A stretch of 64,000 nucleotides of DNA from Pardosa pseudoannulata (GCA_032207245.1 CM063501.1:85225919-85289918); one strand, 5' to 3'; positions 36,101 through 46,790 are shown, counted from the stretch's first letter. A program made the numbers and translations. Notes: generated from the letters alone by a model not told the origin.

Positions 36101-37201
36101 TCCAAAATAAAAATACCTTCTTTTCAAGAGGGAAATTTTATTCACTTTTTAAATATGAAGAAAACTATATAAATCCCATTTTTTGTCTAAATTTCGTATC
36201 TTACACTTAACAAAAAGATCCTCAATCTCTGAACTTCCAGTGGTATTTTACTAAAGCGTAAACACTTCTCACCACTCCAGACCCATATTTAAAGAGGGTG
36301 TTCGATAGATGTTCGATATCACTTTTGGATAATCCACCCAGACGTGAACCAGTGTACGAGGAATAATAATAACAATGAAAGAAAAATGATCAAAATCGAT
36401 TGCTTACCGTTGCGTGACGGAAAGATATAAAAAGCTCCCCACGACGACAAAACTCAAATATCCATTTCTTCTTCAAGACGAAAAAGGTCACTCCAGACAG
36501 ACAGACAGACAGACATCACGTGCACGGGATGTTCTATTTTTACACTATACCAGCGAATTGCTTCGCTAAATTAATAACGGCTGAAAAACCAGGGGGGGAA
36601 ATGAAAAGATATCCGTGATTATCTTTTTGAGTATATTTCAAATTATTAATATATATTCATTTAATCTTTTATAAAGCTAATTTTTTCTAGCAATGGTGTG
36701 TTTAAATACTGTTTGAATTGAGATTGATTTAAATATTTATTAAGATTTTTATATTAAATTGATTTTAACTTTATTTTCGATGGAAAGTATGTTTACCACC
36801 ACTCAGTGGTGGCTTGGTTTCTTATTGAGAGGGAAATTTTCAAAACAAGTTTCGAAAATTAAATAGGCAGCTACAATGTAGTTTAAGGTCAAGTCCAGTC
36901 AGCTGAAATATGCAAAATTTGTAATGTCCCAACTGATTTAAGCGACTGTGGTGATCACGCAATTTGCCGAAGATTGACGTCATACGCATCATTTCTGATT
37001 AAGGCCGTTGACGTTTTGTTCAGTTTTTGTAAATAGTGCCTTGTATATAATTTAAATATTGTAATGTATTTTCACATATTATAATATTAATTTATTCATC
37101 TGTATTGATATTTGTAAAATTTTATAATTATCGTAGTTTTGTTTGTGGCAACACATCATCTTTGTAAATATGCAAATATCTGCATATATTATATGCCTAT
37201 A
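36101..37201. other. Non-coding; possible promoter-like patch at 36420-36470
   Basis: A GC-richer patch (about 36230-36520) holds GATATAAAAAGCTCC at 36424-36438, which could be a TATA box. On the minus strand there is a CAACG|GTAAGC donor-like site near 36404-36414. An (AGAC)n run follows at 36495-36515. These are weak hints and I see no exon with coding signal. Confidence 0.35.
36515..36602. repeat. Short dispersed repeat, partner at 38890-38985
   Basis: Both read CACGTGCA-GGGATATTTTATTTTT-like, then CGCTAAATTAATAACGGCTG / GCAAGTAAATTAATAATGGC, then AAAACCAGG. Direct orientation, 2.37 kb apart, lying on either side of the MITE at 37205. Confidence 0.75.
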
Positions 37202-37204
37202 TAA

Positions 37205-38156
37205 CATCGCGTTTACACGAGTCAAGTAGACGCTCAAGTAGGTCAGTCAAGTTGACTTGAAAGTATTACTTGACACGTGTAAACGGTTCTGGTCAAGTCA
37301 AGTAGCTACTCTAGTCAAGTAGTGAAGCAAGTCAAGTAGTTCTTCACGGTGGACAAGTAACTTGACTCAAATGAATCAAGTAAAGTAGAGGGCGCCACTG
37401 ATGTGTAAATCCTGTATCATTTCACTATTGGTAGCAGTCGTTTGTTTTTAGTACGTGGACTTTATTTTTGTTTCAGTACGCGAAAGATATCAAGAAATGA
37501 AAAAAAAATTAGGATCTAAACTAGAGATAAAGCATGGAACATAAATTTTCCATCTTTTCAAATTGTTCCACTTAATGGATGAAATTATAGATAACCCTAC
37601 AACTGATAATTAAGGTAACTCAAAACAAAATAACTCTTTCATAAATAAAGTTTATTCTTACAATAAAAGTGTATGTAATACTTTTTTTATTGTGTTAAGG
37701 GGTGTCATTAGTTTTAAGGAGCTACAAATGTAAGAATTTTTGTTGCTTTTCGGCTTACCAAACTTTTTTTTATTATTATCTCAATTTGCTTGAAATTTTC
37801 AACATTTGATCTATATACCACGTTAAACATTTTCTTAAATTTACTTTGTTTTTACAAAAAATGAAATTTTAAATTCTATAAATACCAAATTAATTAAAAA
37901 AAAATAGAATTAATTAGATACTCTCAAAACTGTATAAAATTTCCTTATATCATTACAGAATATTTTCGTAAATCGCGAAAATATTCTGTTAATAGCCTTC
38001 AATAATCCTTGTTTAGAGGCAAGTTACTTGAGTGGCAACTTGACTGCGTGTAAACGTACGCATTCAAGCTGCAGGTGAGTCAAGTAAACTAAGAAAAACT
38101 ACGCATGCGCGGAGTTACTTGACTTGATCGTCTACTTGACTCGTGTAAACGCGGTG
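37205..38156. mobile_element. PIF/Harbinger-like MITE with TAA duplication
   Basis: TAA flanks (37202-37204 and 38157-38159) enclose ~28-bp inverted ends CATCGCGTTTACACGAGTCA... / CACCGCGTTTACACGAGTCA... with two mismatches. A 3-bp TAA/TTA target is typical of PIF/Harbinger. At least a dozen copies of TCAAGTA/TACTTGA crowd the first ~190 bp and the last ~130 bp. The interior is AT-rich with no transposase, and contains a perfect 13-bp hairpin (37956-37968 with 37976-37988). 952 bp in total. Confidence 0.85.
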
Positions 38157-38159
38157 TAA

Positions 38160-40264
38160 GAGTCAGTGTGCCAGTAGCACCAAGCTCGGTTGCATCGAGG
38201 GTGCTGATGTTTGTTTGTCTATGACGATGATGTTTATTTGTTGTTTTCATTATACTATCTTAAATAAATTCCTGTGTCTAGAACTAGTTGTTTTATCTCA
38301 CCTGCACCGTGTGAATACCTTCTGAGCATGGTTTTATATATGATGTGGTCACTGCTGATACTTCTTTAAGAATCGTTGAGCCATTGCAAGGGTTCCCATA
38401 CGATAAATAATCTTAGAATTTCTATCTCTATGACTCCCAAAATTAGCTCATTAAAATAATCATTAGTTTTATGCATGCATGTAAAAGCAACAAATGTAGA
38501 TATTATTCCATTCGTTTAACGTTTTGTGTCTAACAAAGTGAACAAGTTTTGATGTTTTTACTGATTTATTGCTACAATTTAAGCAGAAAAATATTTTATT
38601 TCTCATGTATTTTTCTGAATTAAATTCTACACTTAAGTAGTATCATTTAAGAAAAAAGTATTTAGGTTCAAAATGTTTTCAGAAAAAGTGATTGGATTGT
38701 AAAGAAATTTATATTTTAAAAACTATACGGATCTCAAATGTGTTTTTATATTTGAGATGGGAAAAAGTAACATTTTATGAATAATGTAGAAGAATAATTT
38801 TGTTACAGCAGACTTAACAATTTTATACGATACACAGTCTGGTTTTTAAAAGGAATAAACATCAATAAACCTTACGCATTTTTAGGGAAAACACGTGCAT
38901 GGGATATTTTATTTTTTCGCAATATTATAAAATGCGCAAGTAAATTAATAATGGCTAGAAAACCAGGAGAAAAAAAGAAAACAACAAATATTCGTAATTA
39001 TTTATTTGCATAACATTTAATGTTACATTAAATTATCTGCTTATTTTAAAAACAAATTCCTGGAAAAGCGGATTCTTTAGATACTTATGATTTTAAAACT
39101 ACTTGAAATTGGGATACTTATAAAATAATATTTCTTTCAATTTTAACGATACTGTACATAAAGAGTTATGATTAATGTGTATGAATAATTTGGGCATAAA
39201 TAGTTTGAATAATATGCATTTATAGGAAAGCAGAAAATCTCAATTAAAACCTTAGATTTTCGTTACTGCTTTGTGTCCTCTAGAGATGTACTTTTTCAAA
39301 ATACAAAGTGTCTATAAAAGTTCAGACACATTCAGATGCATAATAATTTATACAGCAGTTAGATTTAAATTAATGACATTAATGAGGTTAATTCAGATTA
39401 ATATGACCCTTATTGTTCTATAAATATGTCCTTTGTCACACGGAGAATATGAAGACGTTAATTGATTTTACGTCAGGTATGGGCAACTATGTCTGTCTCT
39501 ACAGTGTCTGATGAGGACAAACACATTTTGAATTTTGATAATTCAAAAAATTTCTTCATTATTTTATTAATTATTAAATAATACAAGACTATATGGTCTT
39601 CGTCGGTCATCACAACTCCCTTTATATATTCTCGTAGAGTTAGAATGTTCTAAAAGGGGCTATAAAACAAGCCAACAATGTTGTCAAAAATACCGGCAAA
39701 TTTGGCAACAAAATTAAGTTGAAGAAACTTCGCCAATAATCGCAAAATACAATGCCTAACAATATTGTACATTAAAATTGTAAGGGTTTTACTTAATGCA
39801 ATTTTAAGGATAGATTAAATTTTCAAGCAGATTGAATGAAAGCCAAAAACTGTTTAGGTGAGAGGAAATACAAATTTAGCTTTTCAATCAGTGCACGATC
39901 AGACAGCAAAGGAGAGCTGGGGTAAACTGGTGTTATAACCTAAACGCTCTCGAGTTAATTAGGAAAGCAAACTATCACAAAGTTTCGAAACAGACAGCCG
40001 CTGTTGCTTCGTTTTTTTTTTTCAAATTCCCGGAAAATACCTCCAAAACGGCAAATGAGTTACTAAGAGTGCAAAGACTGTACTGTAAGATTGTGTGTAG
40101 ATCCCTGTTTTTTAAAATTTTTCCTACAAAAAATAATTTTATACAACATAGTATTCTGTTTTGTAACGTTAAAAGTCATTAAATAGCAAGAAAAGAAGAA
40201 AAAAAATTGTAAAATATATATTTAAATAAAAAATAGCTTAAGTAAATAAAATCTATAAACATAT
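38160..40264. other. AT-rich, no gene seen
   Basis: Contains the partner copy (38890-38985) of the 36515 repeat. Otherwise no recognised coding, RNA or repeat feature. Confidence 0.5.
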
Positions 40265-41039
40265 TGTACCGAGGTACTTTCTCACGGTGAGTTGCACATG
40301 CATGCATAGCCGTGGGAGGATTTTCCTTGACGAATTTAAGACCCCAATTATTTACGTCAAGTTTAGGGACCCCTGCAGAGAGGATACTTCACGGAATGGC
40401 AGCATAACGGTCAAGCTCTCACAGAACTGTAAGCGTGAATTATGGGAGCAGGGGCTAAAATGTAATGTCAGCTTGAACAAAAAGGGGCTACTTTAATGAG
40501 CCCACCTGCACTCCCGAAGGGCATGTGATGTGGGAAAATTTCCCAAAGAGAAGGGATTGGATGACAAGAAAAGGAGGGGCGTTGGGACCTAGGTGAAGGT
40601 TTTGGAAACGGAGTGAGAGCGAAAGGCTGAGAGCTGAGAGTTAGAAGTGGGCAGTCGAGAGAAGTGGAACAAGGATCCACTAGCACCAGCTCGTCCTGTG
40701 CGCCCGGACCGAGACCACCCCGCTCACCATCACCAACTCGTCCCGTATGCCCGTGAGGAAAGCCCCTGCCTGCTCCCCTGTGACTTTAATGGAGGTAATT
40801 TATAAATAATATTTACAGTCCTTTGACTTAGGCCTCTGTTAATAATAATAATTCCTTATAAAGTGATGTGGGATAATTAGTCTGTAAATAGAAAATATAA
40901 ATGATTGATTATGTTAACCAAGTATTTTTGTAAATAAATGTATAGAATAAATGTCTGAATCTATATAAGGTATTATATTCATTCTGTGTTTCCCCCTTGT
41001 AACGAACACTGGTGTATAGGTTGTATGTACATTACAACA
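40265..41039. mobile_element. Candidate solo LTR, 775 bp
   Basis: Starts TGTACCGAGG and ends TTACAACA, with CATAT on both sides (40260-40264 and 41040-41044), the pattern of a Ty3-type solo LTR. The first 520 bp is much more GC-rich than its surroundings; the rest has AATAAA signals and a TATATAAGG box at about 40963. Alternatively the 15-bp direct repeat AATCTATAAACATAT (40250-40264 and 41045-41059) is the true target duplication, and the element is a retroposon ending ...CACATAT. A homologous GC-rich fragment is at 46860-47180. ORFs here (40287, 40468 minus) match no protein. Confidence 0.6.
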
Positions 41040-41059
41040 CATATAATCTATAAACATAT

Positions 41060-41499
41060 AATATAAATCACATTCCCTTTAAACACTTTAAGCAGCATTA
41101 TTGAATGACACGTTGCTACTTCGTTAATTTCTTGAATTTAGGCTTAATAGCAAAAAACCCCCCGGCCCAGGAGACTCACTAGAGAAAGGGAATGCCGGCC
41201 TCAGAGAAGAGCACACGTTTGCGCTTCCCGTCGCGAAAGGGTTAATAATAAAGTTATAAACATTGTCTGAGTGGATTTTATCTTAAGACCTTTAAAATAG
41301 GCACACTTCATCATAGTAGAAAAAAAAACTGAGAAATCAAAATAAATTGTATTGTAAAATTTATTTTTAGCAACCCCTTAAAATTGTCCTTTTTTAATCT
41401 TTAATTTTATATTTATTATTATTATTATTTTCAAACATATTGGAGGTTACTTGTAGTACTGGATTGCATTCGCATTACATTCGTGAGTAACGCTAGGTC
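41060..41499. other. AT-rich with a GC-rich patch
   Basis: 41150-41245 is GC-rich (CCCCCCGGCCCAGGAG ... CCCGTCGCGAAAGGG) and ends at TTAA (41242-41245). It looks like one end of a TTAA element, but the matching end was not found. No coding sequence. Confidence 0.45.
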
Positions 41500-41656
41500 C
41501 AGAAAAAAGGTATTACGGTACCAAACACTTTATCCATTTTAACGATGATTCTTCAATTGATCCACACATCACATTTCCACTAGTTGACAAGAGTTGTAGA
41601 ATCAACAGGACGGCAACAAACTCAGAGCTTTAAAACCTTTCCTTTCCCCATGGCCA

Positions 41657-41941
41657 ATGATACCTTTTAGACGCACAGATGTAATTTTAACCCGTCTTCG
41701 TATAGGCCATACTAGGTTGTCTCATGCTTATCTCTTGACCAATGAAACAGCTCCCTACTGCACCAATTATAAGGAAAAGTATACTGTTTTACATTTTTTA
41801 ATTGAGTGTCCAATTTTTAATAATCAACGTCTCATATTTTTTAAAAAGACTGACTTGAACTTGGGCGATTTGGTTGGGGAAACTCCCCATCCAAACCTCT
41901 TTGCTTTTCTTAAATCTATTGGCGTTCTTAATTGTATATAA
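41657..41941 (+). pseudogene. LINE ORF2 C-terminus
   Basis: Encodes TRLRIGHTRLSHAYLL, then Cys-Thr-Asn-Tyr, VLHFLIECPIFNNQR and NLFAFLKSIGVLN. TRLRIGHTRLTH...C...HxLxEC is the standard C-terminal end after RNase H in I-clade LINEs. The spacing is close to the family pattern, and the frame is open from at least 41657 to the TAA at 41939-41941. The protein lacks endonuclease and reverse transcriptase, so it is inactive. The first 85-bp duplication unit covers its last codons. Confidence 0.88.
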
Positions 41942-42050
41942 TCCTTTTTATGGTGACTTAGTATTAACTCCCCATCCAAACCTCTTTGCTTTTCTTAAAT
42001 CTATTGGCGTTCTTAATTGTATATAATCCTTTTTATGGTGACTTAGTATT
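41881..42050. repeat. Perfect 85-bp tandem duplication
   Basis: 41881-41965 and 41966-42050 read as identical. The unit covers the last coding block and stop codon of the LINE plus early 3' UTR. The second copy lies after the stop, so the protein end is unaffected. Confidence 0.95.
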
Positions 42051-42613
42051 TATTCTACACTTTGTCAATTTTATACTTTTTACTCTTATAGAATCATTTG
42101 TTATATATTATACAATCCGTTACTTTACATAAATTTATCGTTCTGACCTGTATTTTTCTCATCTTGTTTTATTTTTTATCACGAAAATTACATTGCTCTT
42201 ATTATGACTTATTTTTACCTTTTGTTTGGCGCAGCATGTCCCATATTGGATTTTGCGCCATTAAAACTAACACTCACTCAATTGATCCATAAGATCGTTA
42301 TTATAAAATTCCACCTTTTTATGACAAAATCAGCATAACCTTGAAGCAATTTGGTATATTTTCTGAAAATCTCCCCATCCATGAAAGAATGGGGAAATAT
42401 TTTGGAAGGCACAGTTGCAAGATGTTCATGAAAAATAAACCTGTAAAATTTGTATATAAATTTTGGGTATTAGCTTCCCATAACGGATATCCTTTTTCTA
42501 TTACTCCTTACCTAAAATGCCAGCTCAAGAACTGCAAAAGAAAAGCAACAACAGTGTGCTTAAAATGTAATGTTAAACTTTGCTTTGAATGTTTTCCCAA
42601 ATTTCACCTATGA

Positions 42614-43505
42614 ATCAACCTAATGCATTGTAAGTGATATTTGCTAAATTTTAGTAGTGTATTGAACCGTTGGCCTAATTATAGGACAGCTAATTACTTA
42701 ATTAAAATTATTTTTTTAAATTTTGATTTGATATGCTTAGTTACACTATATTAATGTTATGAATAAAGTTTTAAAAATTTTCAGAAATATTTAGTTGGTG
42801 TGGCACAATATGGGTTAAAGCCCATTCAATCCCCGAACAAAGCTTTGACGTTCGTAATAATATCTTTACGTGTTTGATTGAGATCAACACATAAAATTTT
42901 TAGTCAATTTTTACCTAGTTGAAAGCTTACTGCCGATTTAATGCAGAAATAAAAGTTAATAAAATTATGCAATTAATTTAAGATATAAAAAATGATAGGC
43001 ATTTTTCTACCAATCCTTTTTATCTGCTTAGTCATCAAAAGTTTTAGGTTTAAAACTGTTTAATTCTTTTCGACTTCCAGTGTCATCAATAATTTTAACT
43101 GATCTCCTATTATAAGCTTAATACTTTCTTACTGTTCGGGTTGGTTTTATTTACTGTCATCTGTTTTTCTGAAATAATTTTATCCTAAACATAACATGAC
43201 TTATATCTTTCCCCACCATTTAATTTTAATTTAACATTTCAGTCAGAATTAATTTTTCTTTCGTTATATATCATTGGTGGCATATGTCTTCTTCTATGCA
43301 CATATCTTTCAAAATCAATTAGTTACAAAAAAATAAGTACGCGTTTAATCTAAATAAAGATTTTAATGCATATGATTGTCATAAATAACCTTCTTTGAGG
43401 TTATATAATGTAAATTTTAAGTGATATAATCGCTGACATTTACGGTCCGAAATTGAAATCCTATATTTATACAAAAATACAGTTCAGAGATATTTATGTT
43501 TTTGA
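42614..43505. other. AT-rich, no gene seen
   Basis: Possibly the rest of the broken piggyBac at the left (to about 42830), with no clear end. Otherwise nothing recognised. Confidence 0.45.
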
Positions 43506-43509
43506 TTAA

Positions 43510-44249
43510 CCCTTTGGCAGTTCCATTTTTTCTCAGAATTCGGTCAAAAACAATGTCGCATTTTTTGATTGCATTTTTTTGTTCATTTTAAATAAAGATA
43601 TGTTATTAAAATTAACATTTCTTATATTTTTAAGCATTTATTACAACCTTTTTCTTTCTACGAAAGCATCATAGAACTGCAGTTTACCTTTAGTCTCATC
43701 GATAACCAAGTTAATTTTTGGAATTCCAGTGAAAGCAAATCTAGGAGGCGGATCCGAAGGATTATCAAAATTATTTTCAAAAAATTGTCTTGCTTGACTG
43801 ATTCCATCTGTACTTTAGCTACTATCATTTAGAGATTCAGTTTCTGATTCCGAGTCACAGTTCGAATCACAAGAAATTAACTCCGTACACTCTGAAGGAT
43901 CCATTATTTAAAAGTAAAAATATATTATTCAACTCTTACATCAATAAAATTATTAGGTGGTTAGTAAAATATAACCAGAAAGCTCTACACTGAAAGATAA
44001 GAATTCGTCTTCTGATACAAAAGATGCGAAAAAACCCGCGCTTTTGAACTAATCAGAGTAGAGAATACAATAAACTGCAAACTATCATTTACTGGACATA
44101 TATACGAATAATTTGTTACTAAAAGTGGAAACAATACGGCCGAAACAGTGCAAGAGAAATAGAAATCAGTTTCCCCGTACGCCGTACGGGCAAATCAGTA
44201 ATGGCCCGAAAGCTGTGCCCATACGCGTACGGGCAAAACAGGGAGGGGG
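43510..44249 (-). mobile_element. Internally deleted piggyBac element
   Basis: TTAA at 43506-43509 and 44250-44253; the ends start CCCTTTGGCAG and (minus strand) CCCCCTCCCTG. Near the right end are a perfect palindrome CCCGTACG-C-CGTACGGG (44174-44190) and a near-palindrome CCCATACGCGTACGGG (44218-44233). The transposase start lies inside, on the minus strand. About 740 bp remain of a typical 2-3 kb. Confidence 0.88.
43641..43904 (-). pseudogene. piggyBac transposase N-terminus, truncated
   Basis: The ATG at 43904 opens MDPSECTELISCDS, a Ser/Asp/Glu-rich acidic leader normal for piggyBac proteins. Codon 30 is TAA (43817-43815). The frame then gives DPPPRFAFTGIPKINLVIDE, the conserved PPRFPFTG block that precedes the catalytic region, then YDAFVERKRL and a stop at 43641. 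The whole catalytic and Cys-rich part is deleted, so no function remains. With the C-terminal scrap at 28607 and the split copy at 41500, three different parts of piggyBac proteins survive in this window. Confidence 0.85.
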
Positions 44250-44253
44250 TTAA

Positions 44254-44944
44254 AAATGAGATCTTCTACAACTATATAAACTCACCACATCTCATAAGAT
44301 TTATATCTACTACAAATAGCTAAACATCTAACATAAAAGTATAGGCTATTCTTATCTAATATACAGGCTAATTCAAACCTATTTACCGAATTTCATTTTA
44401 AAAATAGTTCAGGGATTTTTTTAAGAGATTCATTAATCCACTATGCAAACTTTAGATTAAACAGAGATTTCTAAAATTATTTACCACATGTTATGCATAA
44501 AAAAAGAGCAAAGTAATGTGTATACACTTTTATTGTTTCTTGGGGGTTTTGAAATGAAACTAAGATTGGATTTCACTGCAAAGGTATTTATCCAAGAAAC
44601 GAATAATTTTATTCTAACAATCTAGGATCGAATCGTATCCATCATTTTTTTAAGAACCTCCAAGATTTAATTCATTATATTACTTTTCTATTGTAGTATT
44701 TACGATATGTAATACTTGAAGTAATTAATTTGTATCTGTTGAGACAAGGGTGGTCTAAAATTATTAACCACACCTTATGCTTAAAAAAGAACAAAATAAT
44801 GTATGCACACGTTTATTGTTTCTTGGTGTTTTTTGAAGCATGAAATGTGCTCAATAATTTTGGAATATTCTATATGATACAAAGTTTCCAATTGATTAAT
44901 AAATTGTTTTATAATATCATTAAACTATTTTAACATTGTTTCAA
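44254..44944. other. AT-rich; ~80-bp direct repeat pair
   Basis: 44475-44555 and 44757-44838 share TTAACCACA(T/C)-TTATGC, AAAAAAGAGCAAA-TAATGT, ACAC-TTTATTGTTTCTTGG and TTTTGAA. No gene seen. Confidence 0.6.
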
Positions 44945-45871
44945 ATTGCAGGAAGTTATAATGTGATTAAGAACTGGAAGGTGAGCGGTGATTGTCGGAA
45001 TGTGCCCCGAGTCGGCAAACCAACGAAACTGGGAGATAGAGACCGACGAGTGCTGTCCAGAGAAATTCGGAAGAACCGCATCCGTTCGATGACCCTCATC
45101 CTCAAGGAGTTTTAACAGACATCTGAAAGTATTGTTTTAATGAATACCATCCGTAAGGAAGAATATCTGCTTGGTTTTCATGATTGTGCTGCTGCCCATA
45201 AGCCTTTGATCAAAAAGTCCAACAGCGCTGCTCGGTTAATGTGGTGCAAAGCACATTGAAATTGGACAGTAGATCAGTGGAAATGGGTTCTTTGGAGCGA
45301 CGAATCAAGGTTCACCCTTTACCGTTCGGATGGCAGGGTCTGGGTCTGGCGTCTGCCTGGAGAACGTCTCCTGCCAGAATGCATTGTGCCAACAGTCAAG
45401 TTCGGTGAAGGTGGAATTATGGTCTGGGGGTGTTTCTCCTGGTATGGACTGAAAACCTTGGTCCCCATTCATGGTAAGCTCAACGTCGATGCCTACTGCA
45501 CTATTTTGGATGACAATGTGCTTCCTACGTTGTGGCAGTTTTACGGGTTGGACCCCTGTTACTTTCAGGACGACAATGCCAGTTGCCATGTTTCGAGGTT
45601 AAGGAAGTCTTGGTATGGTGCCAAAAGAGTTCATAGAATGGACTGGCCTGCCCAGAGCCCAGACCTGAACCCTATCGAGATCCTCTGGGACGAGTTGGAT
45701 CGCCGAATTGAGGGTTACACTACCCGTCCAAAATCGGTGAAGGAACTTATATGTATACTCCAAGCCGACTTGAAGACAATACAACTGGCTGTAATACAAA
45801 GACTTGTGGAAAGTATGCCCCGGTGCTTTCACGCTGTCATTGCCTCTCGTGGAGGTTCTACCAACTATTGA
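44945..45871 (+). pseudogene. Tc1 transposase (DD34E), two stops
   Basis: Cut-and-paste transposase of the Tc1 family. The frame gives NVIKNWKVSGDCRNVPRVGK (end of the second helix-turn-helix and the GRPR-like hook region), a TAA at 45113, a TGA at 45257 (VTQ-like AH*NW, normally Leu), then [10 protein letters not shown] with the first catalytic Asp, [23 protein letters not shown], the second Asp in [11 protein letters not shown], and the catalytic Glu in [14 protein letters not shown]. It ends normally at TGA 45869-45871. From 45260 to the end it is uninterrupted, with all three catalytic residues. The first ~45 residues and two codons are the only evident damage. Confidence 0.93.
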
Positions 45872-45934
45872 TTTTGAATAAAGTTAGTTTTTCTTTTCTA
45901 TCACTGGTGTCCAAATACTTTATGATAGACAGTG
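44945..45934 (+). mobile_element. Tc1-like element, 5' truncated
   Basis: Carries most of a Tc1 transposase and the 3' end. The 3' terminal repeat reads GGTGTCCAAATACTTTATGA ... CAGTG and is followed by TA (45935-45936). The matching 5' repeat is absent: similarity begins abruptly near 44945, inside the helix-turn-helix region. GC content is near 50%, unlike the flanks, so it is younger than the mariner copy. Confidence 0.9.
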
Positions 45935-46788
45935 TATTAAACAGGTTAGGGGTTAATTTTGATACTTTGTTAAAACATTTGAAATAGATTACCTTTCATC
46001 GCTTTAAAAGTTCTTTGTAGTTCTCATAGAATAAATTTATCCCTCCCCTATTTTCAACACATACTTGATTAAATAATATTTGACTTAAAATAGCTGAACT
46101 AAATAGTATAAGAAGTCAGATGATATAACAGATAGTTGTCTAACTGCTTTAAATTTAGTAGGTTGCAGTTGACAAAAGGAAATATTTATCACTTCAAAAT
46201 GCTCTACATAGAGCCTATAAACAATGGATATTTTTATATTTATCTCTCATTTTAACACGCATATGTTGGCTGAATACGATAAAACATACTGTAAACAAAC
46301 ATTTCAATCCTGATTCAGCATTTATCTTTTTTTCACTGAATTCAGTGTTTGTACTTAGCTTCTTAATATCAAAGCATATACAATTTTTTAATGTAAACTG
46401 TAGATAAAACTCCTTCAGAAAATATATCGGTAAACTCCTTTCCTTTAAAGAATTGTTATGTGATATCTAAACTTTACGCTTATATAAACCTCATTCGACA
46501 TTCTTAATGAAGAACAACAGTCTTTTATCTTAAGGGACAAATCTGATATACCTTGATCTCTTATGTTACTTTTTATTTGATTTAGTTTTCGATAACACTT
46601 AGAAGAGTCAGGTTGATATGTTGTCTCAAATTTGTTCGAGAAGTAAATAAAGAAACAAGACATTTTTATTAGGGTTGATTTTTGTCTTTTTACTACTATA
46701 CTAAAAATATACTACTACACGGTTTTAAAACTAACATTCAAATCAATTCGAAACGCAATGAGTATAAAATTTATTATCTAAATATACT

Positions 46789-46790
<2 letters not shown>
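45935..46790. other. AT-rich, no gene seen
   Basis: Includes a 72-codon minus ORF (46445-46663) without recognisable motif. Confidence 0.5.

Larger units (their letters stand above)
41565..42277 (+). mobile_element. 5'-truncated I-type LINE with perfect 12-bp TSD
   Basis: TCAATTGATCCA occurs at 41553-41564 and 42278-42289, right at the break in the piggyBac frame, so it is a true target duplication. Only the last 713 bp of a non-LTR retrotransposon inserted. It carries the protein C-terminus, then a 3' UTR ending in a stem-loop TGGCGCA ... TGCGCCA (about 42228-42260) typical of LINE 3' ends recognised by reverse transcriptase. There is no poly(A) tail. Confidence 0.92.
41500..42613 (+). pseudogene. 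piggyBac transposase remnant, split by a LINE
   Basis: Left of the LINE the frame gives IHFNDDSSIDP (about 41535-41564), the piggyBac block before the catalytic domain, with a degraded RSRKKVLRY in another frame further up. Right of it (from about 42299) it continues RYYKIPPFYDKIS, KQFGIFSENLPIHERMGKYF, GRHSCKMFMKNKPVKF and YKFWVLASHNGYPF, matching the first part of the DDD domain; the Asp-Glu-Ser expected in IDESM is IHERM here, so a catalytic Asp is lost. It then jumps to CQLKNCKRKATTVCLKCNVK and LCFECFPKFH, the terminal Cys-rich domain. Thus about 200 residues are deleted, in frame, in addition to the LINE insertion. Confidence 0.88.

Noticed and set aside
36420..36470. TATA-box promoter of a host gene
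   Set aside because: TATAAAA-like strings are common in AT-rich DNA and no exon with coding signal follows; kept only as a weak note.
40287..40686. ORFs in both directions in a GC-rich block
   Set aside because: The block is a dispersed non-coding repeat (also at 46860); no protein motif in either direction.
42098..42292. 64-codon ORF in the LINE 3' UTR
   Set aside because: It runs across the 3' UTR stem-loop and into the target duplication of the LINE; not a gene.
45305..45832. Minus-strand ORFs within the Tc1 element
   Set aside because: Antisense shadows of the transposase frame.
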